This document shows, piece after piece, positions 1-10,261 of a DNA stretch of 64,000 nt (position 1 is the first letter of the stretch; each line of letters opens with the position of its first letter). The position numbers and the translations under genes are program-made. The notes under the pieces were generated by a model, which worked only from the letters and a program-made list of their open reading frames with translations, was not told the DNA's origin and searched no databases. The stretch covers positions 3,224,001 through 3,288,000 of the forward strand of contig NC_048561.1 in the NCBI RefSeq assembly GCF_902806685.2. The letters are read 5' to 3'. The DNA comes from Maniola hyperantus (Eukaryota; Arthropoda; Insecta; Lepidoptera; Nymphalidae).

Positions 1-571
1 ATCATAGACAAACACTAAAAACCTACAAACATAACCTACTAAAACTTAGGCTCGCCGCGGTAAGAGACTTTGATTCGCATGACGTATTCGCAAGAAATAG
101 CCTAGTTGAGTCAGACTTTCACTACCTATTGTTACAACTTACACCTTGTAGAATACCGTTATAGGACGCCACCGCGACAAAAATGAAAGCCACACGTACA
201 AAAACATGTTTAATAATTGAGACATCATATTATTACAGCAATTTATAATTAATTCGTACAAAAACAAAAAGTTGATTTATTGACTATTTCGTTCAGCGTT
301 ATTAGCAACTAAACCTGTCCAGAGATATACGAGACGGCGTTCGATATTCAAAAATATTAGCACAATGTTTTATATTACAATTAGGGAGACAGCAAGGCAC
401 AGGGCGCGAGAGGCGGGCGGCCTCGCTCCAAGACTCTCTGTAAACGTCGGTACTTTCTAAATACATATTCGATAGGGTTATAAGTTAAACGCGCACGCTC
501 TCATAATATTAGAAGAACTATGATGATGTCACGGCGGTGGACATGTTAGTCGCGATGCGGGCGCGCGGCGG
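1..571. other. Downstream flank of eIF1
   Basis: AT-rich sequence holding the probable eIF1 3' UTR, with an AATAAA on the minus strand at 276-281. A short GC-rich stretch lies at 395-430. I see no further gene. Confidence 0.5.
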
Positions 572-904
572 CTAGAAGCCGTGCACCTTGAGCTGCTCTG
601 GCTTGACGAGCCCCGACTTGGTGAGCCACTGGCAAATGTTCTCGCGCTGGTCGCCTTGCAGCTGCAGCACCTCGCCGTACTCCGGATGCTCCACGACCGT
701 TCCGTTGCACGCGAACTCCTTCTTGCATGCCCGCACGATCTTCTTCAGGTCATATTCCGACGACAGGCCCTGCACCGTCGTTAGCGTCTTACGCCCGTTA
801 CGCTGCTGGATCCGAACGTGGACTAGTCCATCTTGAACGTCGTCTTCCGAGCTTTTGATAGCATCGGCGAATGGGTCGAATGTGTTGAGATTCTGGATGG
901 ACAT
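572..904 (-). CDS. eIF1: Translation initiation factor eIF1 (SUI1 family)
   Basis: Intact single-exon frame of 110 codons. eIF1 binds the 40S subunit near the P site and enforces AUG selection during scanning in the cytoplasm. The protein starts MSIQNLNTFDPFADAIK, continues through the SUI1 core (VHVRIQQRNGRKTLTTVQGL, then KKIVRACKKEFACNGTV) and ends QWLTKSGLVKPEQLKVHGF, full length for animal eIF1. An in-frame upstream ATG at 919 would add MTFNR. I prefer the ATG at 904 because family members begin MSIQNL. A possible AATAAA lies about 290 bp downstream on this strand (276-281). The next gene, PEBP, is on the same strand with its stop at 1239, leaving about 320 bp for the eIF1 promoter. Family identity is very sure. 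Confidence 0.97.
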   Translation of the reverse strand: MSIQNLNTFDPFADAIKSSEDDVQDGLVHVRIQQRNGRKTLTTVQGLSSEYDLKKIVRACKKEFACNGTVVEHPEYGEVLQLQGDQRENICQWLTKSGLVKPEQLKVHGF

Positions 905-1238
905 ACGATTGAACGTCACTACTCTTTGTTCTAACGAAACGCTGCGATGCGACGCACGAACACTAAAAATGTCACTGATAATGCGGTTCTAGAATCTAGG
1001 CTCTAGTGACGCAGGCAGTGCAACGACCAATTTACGCAAACTCCAAAATGTAATGGCGGATGATGTGATATGACGACAGGCGACGGCCAAAAAATGAGAT
1101 TATCACGCGGAGGCGGAAATAATTATCGATCAGCCATAGACAATTTTTTTTTTCTAGAAAAAGCTTGCCCCGAATTCTTGACATGTTTCGATAAATACCG
1201 GTTTTTATTTAAAATAATATTTATCTCATTTTTATAAA
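905..1238 (-). promoter_or_regulatory. eIF1 5' flank / PEBP 3' flank
   Basis: This spacer must contain the eIF1 promoter and 5' UTR and the PEBP 3' end (AATAAA at 1204-1209, minus). No TATA box was recognised. The call rests on position only. Confidence 0.4.
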
Positions 1239-1799
1239 TTAACCTTTCAGTTTTGCGTACAGCTTCGGAACATAGTCATCATATTTAGCCACGTAAAAAT
1301 TTCCAGCTACTGGCGTACCCAATTTAAACTGCTGAGCAAATTTGCTAATAGAAAAGTTCCCTCTTTTCTCGCCAGAGTTATTTGGAAGCTTAGGCACTTT
1401 TGAAAAATCACATTTATCTTGTTGCTTGTATACTAAAAATATGTATCGATGTAATCCTGTTCCTTTTGGTGGTCCAGATCCAATATAATCAGACAATACT
1501 TCACCTTTATTCATATCACCTCCTAAAATGTTACCAACGAGCCAGTGATGCCATTCTCTAAACTTAGGATTTTCTCTACTCGGGGCATCTGGATCCACTA
1601 ATGCTAAAGTATAGTATTCAGAATCTTTAGCTGCCCATTTTACAACGGGTTTATCTTTCACTTGAGTGGGAGTTAACTCTCTTCCTATCTGAACTGTTAC
1701 TCTGCTAGGATATTGGATGCTTATTGGCTCCGTAGGTGCTATAGTCAATATATCGGGCACTATGCTTTGTTGTTTAAAAACACTTTGTAAATCAGTCAT
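1239..1799 (-). CDS. Phosphatidylethanolamine-binding protein (PEBP/RKIP family)
   Basis: Intact 186-codon frame without introns. PEBPs are small cytosolic proteins with a pocket for phospholipid head groups, and animal members modulate kinase signalling. Two family signatures are visible: DPDAPSRENPKFREWHHWL around residues 69-88, with the pocket-forming Asp/His residues, and GSGPPKGTGLHRYIFLVYKQ around residues 107-126. The C-terminal helix region (FAQQFKLGTPVAGNFYVAKYDDYVPKLY, split here only by description) matches the family end. An AATAAA (1204-1209, minus) sits about 30 bp past the stop, a normal poly(A) position. Lepidoptera carry several PEBP paralogues and I cannot say which this is. 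The lack of introns could reflect a retrocopy, but the frame is clean. Confidence 0.95.
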   Translation of the reverse strand: MTDLQSVFKQQSIVPDILTIAPTEPISIQYPSRVTVQIGRELTPTQVKDKPVVKWAAKDSEYYTLALVDPDAPSRENPKFREWHHWLVGNILGGDMNKGEVLSDYIGSGPPKGTGLHRYIFLVYKQQDKCDFSKVPKLPNNSGEKRGNFSISKFAQQFKLGTPVAGNFYVAKYDDYVPKLYAKLKG

Positions 1800-2990
1800 T
1801 GCCTGATATTAAATAATGCAATGCAGCAATTTTTTTAAAAATCAAAAGCACTTTTCATGCGCAATCACAGCGCAATATAAATAACTGAGATCTATGAAAA
1901 TGTCAAATTCAAACAATAGCTGTAGTTGCTTAGAAACGAGATCGAAAATGAGATCTTATTTAAATTAAAATAATAACAGTTTATTATATGTATTCTGTTC
2001 TGATCTTTCTAATTTTATTTCTTAGTAGGTGCGGATAGGAAAATCACGCATTAAAAAACTAGCGAACTGACGAATATTGTATTTTTGTGAAATTCAAAAG
2101 CCACGTCTTAGTAATGTAAAAAAGTTTGAAAATTTACAATTGTATTTGTTATCTGTACAAATAATACAGATTATTAATAGGAAGAAAAACCGTTATCCAA
2201 TCGGAACAAAATTACCACAGATTCTAATAACACCGGTTAATAAGGTGACTAATTTTGATATTTTGTTGTTCACATTATTGGGGCCGATTCTCTTGTACAC
2301 AATCTCTAAACTAAACTAAATAACAGGTCTAAATCTAGTGCTATCCTTTTCCGCAAAAATTTTTCTAAATAGAAACGGAATGGAAGAGAATTTCTAAAAT
2401 ATCACATAGTTAGCATAATGACTTTTATCTCCACCTCGTAGAGCTACATTATTCTTGAGTAAAATCTATATATTTTATTGAAAAAAAAATTAGAATTTCC
2501 TAACACACTACCCGTGCGAGGCAGGGTCGGGTCGCTAGTCTATACTAATATTTCAAAGAGGTAAAGTTTGTAAGTTTATTTGAAGGAAGTAATCTCTGGA
2601 ACTACTGAACCGATTTTGAAAGTTCTTTCACCAGTAGAAAGTCACATTATTCCTTAGCGACATGGGCTATATTCTATTTTCAAAAAAATTGGAGATCCCT
2701 ACGCGAAAATTGTTATAAGCTATCCGTGCGAAGTGGGAGCAGGTTGCTAGTCTAAATATATAAAAGGAAAAGGTGACTGACTGATCTATCAACGCACAGT
2801 TCAAACTACTGGACGGATCGGGCTGAAATTTAGCATGCTGATAACTATTATGACGTAGTAGGCATCCGCTAAGAAGGATTTTTTGAAAATTCAAGCCCTA
2901 AAGGGGTAAAATAGGGGTTTGAAATTTGTTTAGTCCTTTTGACAAAAAGCTATAAGCGTTGTAATAAAACAAAAAGTTTGGAAATAAGCA
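1800..2990. repeat. PEBP 5' flank and interspersed-repeat fragments
   Basis: AT-rich flank with three recognisable pieces. At 2279-2362 is half of the GGGGCCGATTCTCTTGTACA MITE family (fuller copies near 36,910 and 56,255). At 2535-2680 is a LINE-tail-like piece with 'CTGAACCGATTTTGAAA'. At 2755-2935, in minus orientation, is the family whose plus copies read 'ACTAGCTTATGCTCGCGAC' (33,650 and 45,520). No gene seen. Confidence 0.6.
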
Positions 2991-4146
2991 TCATTTATTA
3001 TTTTTCCTCTTTGCCTCAGCCAATAGTGCATCTGCAGTGATTTTCTTTTTCAACTTTTGCCCGACCGTGTCGTTCTTTAACTGCAAAACTATACTTTGCA
3101 TATCCCTCACATTGTGACTCAGGTCATTCACCTCCTTTGTGACAGTAAATCTCATCAGTAAAATCCTCCACATCCTTTTTCATCCCATCAGTGTTAACTT
3201 GTGGTATATTCTTAGCTTTGAATCGACATGAAGTGATATTTTGAGTTGGAGTTTCAACAATTTGTTGTCGACCAAGATTTCTTTTGATCGTAATCTATGC
3301 ACATTTTGCCAACTGTTTGCGTGATTCTACAACTATGTTCATTAGATATTCACATTTCTCTTCCATTGTGCTGTCTGTTCCATTTTCATCCATTTCTGAA
3401 AGTAAAATACACTTTTGAGTATAGATAAAACATTTAGTTTTACACACACAATAATTATTGTGGCTAATTCTACAGTTAACAATCTTTAAACTAAAATCAC
3501 ACGTCTAATTAATGTATTGCTATATGCCTTTAATTGTGCTCCCTCCAGAAAAGTAGGAAAGGCATTCTGACTAGTGGTAGATGCATCTGATGATTCAAAA
3601 ATACTTGTAAAAGTTGTAACTAAATAAAAAATATTTTATTTTAAAAGGATAGCACTAGATTTAAGTAAACCTGTCATTAGAATGTATACAATAGAAAAAG
3701 CCACAAAACTCACTCCTGGAAGCTGGAAGCTGTACAATTAGTTAAGAGTGCAAGGGTAATTAAATTAGCTATGTACCTAACCTACATGTCTATAATTTAA
3801 CTACGAACATACTGTAATAAATTGTAGTTAAGGATAGATACAGGCACATCTGTATGATACAACATGCAGATTGAAATATATATGCACCACCCGCCCCTTT
3901 CTATTCTTACTAAAGCAGGAAAGCAAGCAATTGCCCTACTAATCTATGCCCCTGCTTCTAGAACACTCTCAAATTACTTACTCCGACATTGGAGCACTCT
4001 CAGGAGATATAGACTCTACAATGCACACTTGCTTGGTTTTAAAACAGAGTCCTATGACAGTCAACAAAAGTTTGACTTTATCGTCCAACTTACTCATTTT
4101 ATTGTGGAGCTTAGAGGTGATGTCTCTTTCAAATACACTATGAGGA
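2991..4146 (-). pseudogene. Unrecognised multi-exon gene with broken frame
   Basis: Coding-like pieces on the minus strand, not matched to any family I know. The best is an exon at 3982-4146: open throughout, preceded by an AACGCAG acceptor and followed by a GTAAGT donor. It encodes a stretch including HNKMSKLDDKVKLLLTVIG. A second piece near 3530-3603 reads IFESSDASTTSQNAFPTFLE and continues the frame if spliced at ACAAG. The last, 2991-3395, begins after TTTCAG with MDENGTDSTMEEKCEYLMN and ends in a charged tail (QKLKKKITADALLAEAKRKN). In it the frame changes at least twice: near 3295, where TAG appears, and near 3150. The middle piece is hemmed in by halves of the GGGGCCGATTCT MITE (about 3461-3530 and 3640-3680). 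A small coiled-coil protein is plausible. Decay and consensus error both fit. Confidence 0.45.
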
Positions 4147-4703
4147 CTGCGTTAAAGGTAATTAATATTTTTCACGGAAGACTTCCAGAAAAATCTATCG
4201 AAAATAAAATCACAAAACCTCAAGCCCAAACAAATTCAAATTAAAATTCTTGAATTCCAATTTCCAACCCGAAAACAAAAGCACAATTTTTTTTTCAAAT
4301 GTCAAAAAACATAGACAAAAATACTTTTTATTCAGCTCTCAATTGGTTTGCAGCTCTGGGTTTCTAGCTCTTTTGAGCCTCTCAACATTGAGACTGTAAA
4401 TGTTGCAATAATTTAAAAATATCTAGGAGGTTGTATAATATAATGTACTAGATGATGCCCGCGACTTCGTACGCATGGATTTAGATTTTTAAAACTCCGT
4501 GGGAATAAACCAACAATAACCAACAAACATACACACTTTCACAGTTATAATATGGTACTGATTGTGGAGGCTTAGAAAACCTTTTAAATAAGTTACAGTA
4601 CAATAAAAGATATTTGAGATTATAGGTAAATAATTTACAATTTTTTTATTGTCAGACTATTCTGCTAATCATATACAGGTCGTGATCGGTGAACATAGAA
4701 TAG
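4147..4703. other. Spacer with LINE-tail fragment
   Basis: AT-rich. A short 'ATGATGCCCGCGACTTCGT' repeat piece lies at about 4450-4505. The rest is unassigned, and may include 5' exons of the broken gene just left of it or the 3' UTR of the centrin-like gene to the right. Confidence 0.4.
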
Positions 4704-5201
4704 TCACAAATGAATTTTACAATGGCTTCTATGGAGTAACATATTTACAGAGTTTTTAATCATTTTCATGAATTCTTCAACGATATCTGCAAAATAAGAA
4801 CAAGGTATTAGAGTAAATAAAACAATCTACTTCGCAATATTGTATTTCGCAATAAAATAACTTACATATTCATCAAAATCCTTATCAGCATCATCCATCA
4901 TCTCCTGAATTTCTTCATCTGTTAAATATATTCCAAGAACTCGTGTGACGCGTTTCACGTTTTCAAAACTTATAAAACCTGTAAATTTTTTATTAAACAA
5001 TCACATCTCAGAAATCAGGAGAACTGATAATTAATATAGAAGTGTTGAAAAATAAAGTTACCTATACTAGCACCACGCGGCTGATGAGCAGCGACCAATC
5101 ATTACATATTATAGTAGAAGAATACTTATTTGCATAGCGCTAGAGTTTAATTTAAGTTGCTTTGCTGAAGAAATTGTTTTCCAAACTATTTCTATACTTA
5201 A

Positions 5202-5365
5202 AGTGCCGCGTAAAAGTTCAAACATGTTTGCCAAATATTACGTGTTTGTCAAAATTATTTGATCGTCTGCGGTCGTGTTTGATGCGTTTGTCAAACAAAC
5301 TACGTGTTTGGCAAATTTGATTGGTGGCTTGTTTGACAAACATGTTTGACCGTATACGGGGCACT
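5202..5365. mobile_element. PIF/Harbinger-type MITE in centrin intron
   Basis: Palindromic 164-bp element with ends AGTGCCGCGTAAAAGTTCAA and (opposite) GACCGTATACGGGGCACT, repeated CAAACATGTTTG motifs inside, and flanking TAA trinucleotides at 5199-5201 and 5366-5368. Three-base TAA duplication is the PIF/Harbinger signature. It has no coding capacity. Confidence 0.65.
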
Positions 5366-5844
5366 TAAGGTAGCTGCTTGAAATTGCCAAAACAGGGTCG
5401 CCTTATTATAAAGTAAGCAAAATAGTTTTTTTTTCAAATAAACTTTTATGGAATCATAATTTTTGTTGTAGTTCCAATTTAGAATTCTGTGACTACACTA
5501 CCCTAGCTGCTGCCCGCGACTACGTCGACTGGTTTTCACATCGCTAAAGCAGTGGAGTAAAATTCTTGCTATACCGGTATCATCCATGGTCAAAGAGTCG
5601 GAAGCTCTTCATGATGTCACCATCGCTATCGACGGACATCATCTTCCTCATGATGGCGGGTTTCAAAGTTCTCATAACTCAGCTTGCCCGTCTGCCCCTT
5701 GTCCACGCCGTTGATCATGTTCTGTAATTCTTCTTTCGTTGGTTCGTAGCCTTTTGTGTATTTACAACCGTTAACAAGATTTCAGAGTTATCCTTTTTTG
5801 AGGTAGAAATTTAATTTTAGGTCTGACTATAGCGTGTTAATTAT

Positions 5845-6072
5845 CAGTAGGTACCCTTATTATAAATGCGAACGTGTGTTTGTTTATGGTTGTTTGGTTG
5901 TCCTTCAGTCACGTCGTAACGGTGCAACGAATTGACGTGATTTTTGCATGGGTATAGATAAAGACCTGTAGAGTGACATAGGCAACTTTCATCCCGGAAA
6001 ATCAAAGATTTCCCACAGGATTTTTAAAAACCTAATTCCACGCGGACAAAGTCGGGGGCATCGGCTAGTGTA
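5845..6072 (+). repeat. LINE-tail-like repeat (first of several)
   Basis: Family with 'TATTATAAATGCGAA' at one end, 'TTTTTAAAAACCTAATTCCA' and 'CGGGGGCATCGGCTAGT' at the other. Other copies: 7065-7300 (+), 17,415-17,640 and 17,640-17,805 (+), 34,333-34,560 (-), 41,040-41,175 (+, partial), 39,815-39,980 (+, partial). It is typical of short lepidopteran non-LTR retrotransposon 3' tails. No ORF. Confidence 0.6.
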
Positions 6073-6834
6073 TTATATATTATAAGAAGTGTGTGCAGCC
6101 ATTTTTTAAATAACAACAACGAAATCAAAAAGAGAACCTCTGTACAAATTAATTTTCCTAGGCCCAAAGGTTTAAGCGGGTGTTAGTGAGTAGGACTTTT
6201 CTTTAGTGTTCACTAAAGCTAAGCTAAAACAGCATTTTTCCACCTTACCCAATGCTTTTATTGCAACGCGGAAATCTTCAGCTTTTATTTTCCCTTCTCC
6301 ATTATAATCAAGAAGATTGAAAGCCTCGTGCAAGTCATTCTTCTGAAAGATGATTTTATAATTCAGTTTTCATTCTTTCAACCATTATATAATAGGTACT
6401 TATTGGTAACTTTTTGAAACCTATAATCATACATGATGCCAAAAAAGCACCGTGAGTTCAGCACTCGTATGAGTTTTTTCATGTATCTACCGTGGTACCA
6501 ATATCCGACAGAACACGAAGACGCCCATGAGTTCATATTATGACAGATTTTAAAAACCTGTAGGATGCAGAATGTAGAAACCCTTCATATCTAGAAGACT
6601 ATGTGTTAAAGTTCGTCAGGTTCAGCATCTGAGCCGTGAAAGGTTTGCAGACAGACAAACATACTTTCACATATGTATTTTATTTTAATTATAAGAGGTT
6701 GTTCGTTCCCGGATCCGGTAAGTGACTGCATTTCACAAACCCTGATCGTCCACTAGCTTTTATTCTTAACAGAGGTGTTATCCTATAGTCGGTGACTATC
6801 GTCGATAATTTAAAATTCGTAAATAATTTAGTAC

Positions 6835-6956
6835 CTGTTCTTCAGTTAAAACTAATGCGCTTGAATTTCATCATAGTCAGTAGGTGAATCGAACTCTTCT
6901 ATTTCTTTTTCGGAGATTTCTGCGGTCACTGACAATTCCAACATTGCGTTTTCCAT
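6835..6956 (-). pseudogene. Second, alternative first exon of the centrin-like gene
   Basis: Between centrin exons 1 and 2 lies another ATG-led segment: MENAMLELSVTAEISEKEIE at its start and, in a shifted frame, ALVLTEEQ directly before a CAG|GTAC donor. LTEEQ is the usual centrin sequence before the first EF-hand and would splice in phase onto KNDLHEAF. The segment is 122 bp, so the frame is off by one between the two parts. It is either an alternative first exon or the remains of a duplicated one. Confidence 0.5.
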
Positions 6957-7720
6957 TTTTATCTAGGTACTTTGTCTCCTTGTCGTGATGTACGGTCTTT
7001 TATTGATCAAACAAACCATCGTGATTTGGATACAAGTAAAAGTTATGCTCTAGGAACTAATCGACAATATTATAATAAATGCGAAAGACGTGTGTCTTTA
7101 TATGTCTGTCTGCCTGTTACCTTTACATGGCCCATCTTTTGATCGATTTTGAAAAAAATTGACCAGAAGCTGGCATCTCGGGGACAGATATACCTGGGCC
7201 ACCAGGTAGGTAACCCCGATCACAAATAGTACCCACGGGATTTTAAAAAGCTAAATACACGTGGAGGCGGATAAATCGCAGCCGGGTAGTTTATCCTAGA
7301 GAGAATAACTAGTTGGCACTGTATAGATTACTGAGATGTTACTTGATGGTAACTACTAACTAACCACGGCATCCTATGAGAAAAATGAAATGATTAGAAC
7401 CTTGTTGGTAAAGCTCCTAACTAGCGAACGTATATAGTTACATACTTAGTTAAAGAAACAACTGATGGATCAGGCTCATGTTTGAAAAGATCAGTTTGTC
7501 CATTTAAGCAGTCAGATACAGGAGTCTAGCTAGGACTAGAAACTGGAATGGAACCAGAATAAGGCTACAATACTACGCTGGTCGCTAATAAATAATTATT
7601 CTATAGCTGTGATACCTGTTCCTTTGTAGGATTAGTCGTGCACAAACAGATTTTTCTTCTTCTTTCCTCTTCTGCTTCATTATCAGTTTCTGGTACTTCA
7701 ATAATAACATCAGGGTTCAT

Positions 7721-8013
7721 GATATCTCATAAATTCAACGAAAAAAATCTTTAAAATATGCTGTTTTTATGAAACACCGACTGATGACAAAATAACTAAT
7801 GAATAAAAAACCATTCAGTCCAACTAACCTCAAAAAGCTAGAATCCAAAGCTGTTTGTCCTATGCCTAGTACAATTATTTATAACTGGCAACATTACAAT
7901 AAATCTGCCATATTTGTTTGGTCGGCAAATTCTTAGGTCATTTTAGGTTATTTCGTGTAAAAAAACGACGCTTATCTTGTTTTCAAGTAAATTAGTAAAA
8001 GAAACCAATTAAG
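7721..8013. promoter_or_regulatory. Divergent spacer between centrin-like gene and SmD1
   Basis: The centrin-like gene runs left and SmD1 runs right from this 293-bp spacer, so it should hold both promoters. It is AT-rich and I recognise no specific element. Confidence 0.4.
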
Positions 8014-8401
8014 ATGAAACTCGTAAGATTTTTGATGAAACTGAGCCACGAGACCGTTACAATCGAGTTGAAAACACGGCAGCGTTGTTCACGGACGATA
8101 ACCGGCGGTCGATGTCGCGATGAATACACATTTGAAGGCGGTAAAAGTTACTCTGAAAAACAAAGAGGAGCTGCAACTGGAAACTTTGAGCATACGCGGG
8201 AATAACATACGATATTTCCTACTCCCCGATAGTTTACCTCTCGAAACTCTGCTCATAGATGATGCTCCGAAGGGGAAAGGCAAACGCGAGGGTGGATTCT
8301 CTCGAGGCGGTGGGTCTCGAGGCGGAAGAGGCCGCGGGACGAGGCGGGCGAGGAGGCCCGCGCGGAGGTCGTGGAGGACGAGGCCGTGGTCGTCGATAAG
8401 T
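8014..8401 (+). pseudogene. SmD1: snRNP core protein SmD1, frame broken by indels
   Basis: SmD1 is one of seven Sm proteins forming the ring on spliceosomal snRNAs. The start MKLVRFLMKLSHETVTIELK is exact for the family. So is the Sm2 segment LSIRGNNIRYFLLPDSLPLE, followed by LLIDDAPKGKGK. In between, the KNGTQVHGTITGVDV-like part is spread over three frames: one extra A in the AAAA run near 8070, one base missing in CACGGACG near 8093, and one extra G in GGCGGTC near 8107. In the C-terminal RGG tail an extra G near 8336 shifts the frame. In the corrected frame the tail reads GRGGRGGPRGGRGGRGRGRR and stops at TAA near 8399. No intron was seen. Since SmD1 is essential, this is either a retro-pseudogene or a live gene with consensus errors. 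Confidence 0.8.
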
Positions 8402-9219
8402 TTCAGAATTCGGTGTAGTTCATAAGTTTCTATAGTGATATACTTGTAATAATTACCTAACGATTGAAGGTTCAAATCTTTGTGCAGTGACTGATGGATA
8501 CCTTAAAATAAGTCTTTCTCATTGTAAGGTAAACCTAAGATTTGTATTACACTTCTAAAAATACTTAATGTTATTTATTTTGGTTAGGTACTACTTTCTT
8601 ATATTATTATTATTATTACTTTCCTATAAGTTTTTTTTTTTAATTTTGATGACAAGGTAGCCCTTGACTTAGATCCAACCTTCTGGGAAGTGTTGATGCA
8701 GTCAATGGAAGCAGGCCGACTTACGGCAACAGAGTACGGCAGTCAATTAAGTATACAGATGCCACCTAGTCAGTTTCTATGTAGAATCATATTGTAATGC
8801 TGAGTTGCTTGGCAGGAAATATTGTACCTCGACATTTAGAAAGGGATTTTGGCTTGTAAAGCGTTGTCTCTGTCACTCATACCTATGTGGACGTTTTGTC
8901 GGTCTCAACAACAGAGACCACGCTCTAAGAAACTTGATCTCTTTCTAAAGATTGATTGTACAATATCTTCTTGCCGGGTACATTACATATTGCATATAAG
9001 ACGGCTAAAGAGTGAAAAAATGGTCAATCTGAACATGAGCATAGATGCAACTCAGCATTCATGTACCTACATAAGCAGGTGTCAGCTGGGTTGTTGTATT
9101 TTATGTAAATCCTTAGCCTAGTTCCTGTGCAGACCACCATGTTGCAACTTCAGATTAGACTACTTATTTTGCATGCACTAGACATATATAACAATATAAG
9201 AAAGAGATCAACCGCTGAA

Positions 9220-9640
9220 TCCTACTTGGTTGGGCAGCGTGCTTGAAGACCAAAGTCTTCAAACAGTGCGTGTTGCCAGTGATGACATGGTTCCGAGACA
9301 TGGTCATTAACTATGGGTCTCAAAAGAAAGCCCAGAGTCCTCAGAGGGCGATGGAGAGAGCTATGCTTGGAGTTTCTCTTAAGGTTGGGAAGCTGAAGTG
9401 GCAATGGGCAGGGCACATAGTTCCTACAACCGATAGACGTTGGGTCCCAAGGTGCTGGAATGGCGACCTCACACCGGAAGACGCCAGCGTTGGAAGACCA
9501 CGTCCACTAGGTGAACGGGCGCGACATCAGACGAGTAAGCTGGATTCAGGCGGTGCAATGCCGTGGCGTGTGGAAGTTCCTACAAGAGACCTATGTCCAG
9601 TAGTGGACGTCTATCGGTTGATGATGATGAGACAATATAG
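9220..9640 (+). mobile_element. Non-LTR retrotransposon 3' end (reverse transcriptase C-terminus), decayed
   Basis: Frame pieces AMERAMLGVSLKVGKLKWQW then AGHIV..TDRRW and a tail ending 'CCTATGTCCAGTAGTGGACG' are the C-terminus and 3' end of a lepidopteran LINE. The usual WSRPPTRWTDDI-type part is frameshifted. Further 3' fragments of the same family: 10,780-10,840 (+), 11,950-12,160 (-), 23,930-24,275 (+), 30,074-30,300 (+), 30,540-30,580 (+), 30,609-30,810 (+), 36,190-36,245 (+), 38,125-38,268 (-), 38,325-38,480 (-), 54,593-54,655 (-). Confidence 0.75.
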
Positions 9641-10261
9641 TAGGTACGCGAGAGGTCGAGATGGCAATCGGAGAGGGAACACCCCACCCCACACCCGTGC
9701 TAACCCGGTGTAGGCGAGTGTGGGTGTGTGGGTCGTCCCCCTGTCTCATAGCCCGAGCCATGTCGACCTGTCGCAGAGTATACCTACCTCTTTCCATGCA
9801 TTTCCATGCCATGATAGAGAACGTAGTGATTACATACTCTTTGAGAGAAGTTAAAAAGTCAATAAGTCAGAAATGTGAAAATCTGACATTGGCGTATTGG
9901 ATTCCATTCCTTTTTTTCATCCATTTGTTTGTAATCATGTCACCTTGTTCATTTTATTTTATTTTATTAACATAATCAGTCAAGTGTTTATTAAGTATTT
10001 TTTATTTAAAGTAATGTGAAAAAAATCCTAATTCCTAGAAAATTAGAAAATGTGTAGATCTTGTGTAGATACATTCATATTAATTTAAAAAAATAAATTT
10101 GAAGACAAATTAAATAGAAGAAAATTAAGTTTATAAAATGCCAACCCAAAAAAAGAGATGTATTGAGGAAACCACTAAAGAATTGGAGGATGAAGGTGGA
10201 CCTCGACCTATGAAGAATATGAAACCATCAGAGGTAGGTACTGGTATAACTATAATTGACG

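Larger units (their letters stand above)
4704..7720 (-). pseudogene. Centrin/caltractin-like EF-hand gene, frame broken
   Basis: Five exons found by matching centrin. Exon 1: 7616-7720 (ATG at 7720, ends ..PTKEQ). Exon 2: 6249-6342 (KNDLHEAFNLLDYNGEGKIK, first EF-hand, ends ALG). Exon 3: 5575-5750 (YEPTKEELQNMINGVDKGQT, second EF-hand). Exon 4: 4866-4978 (TGFISFENVKRVTRVLG, then LTDEEIQEMMDDADKDFDE). Exon 5: 4704-4786 (IVEEFMKMIKN, stop). All junctions are GT-AG and the phases fit through exon 2/3 and 3/4. Exon 3 is 176 bp where the family spacing predicts 174: one extra base near AACTTTG and one near GACCATGG. The exon 4/5 junction is short by one base. Centrins are Ca-binding centriole/basal-body proteins. 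EF-loop residues are partly eroded (for example DKDFDE). Retained introns mean this is not a retrocopy. A decayed paralogue or a poorly polished consensus would both fit. Confidence 0.75.

Noticed and set aside
546..836. Frames overlapping eIF1 on either strand
   Set aside because: Shadows of the conserved eIF1 frame in GC-richer codons.
3864..4244. Plus-strand 126-codon frame
   Set aside because: It is the antisense shadow of the minus-strand coding exon at 3982-4146, which has proper splice sites.
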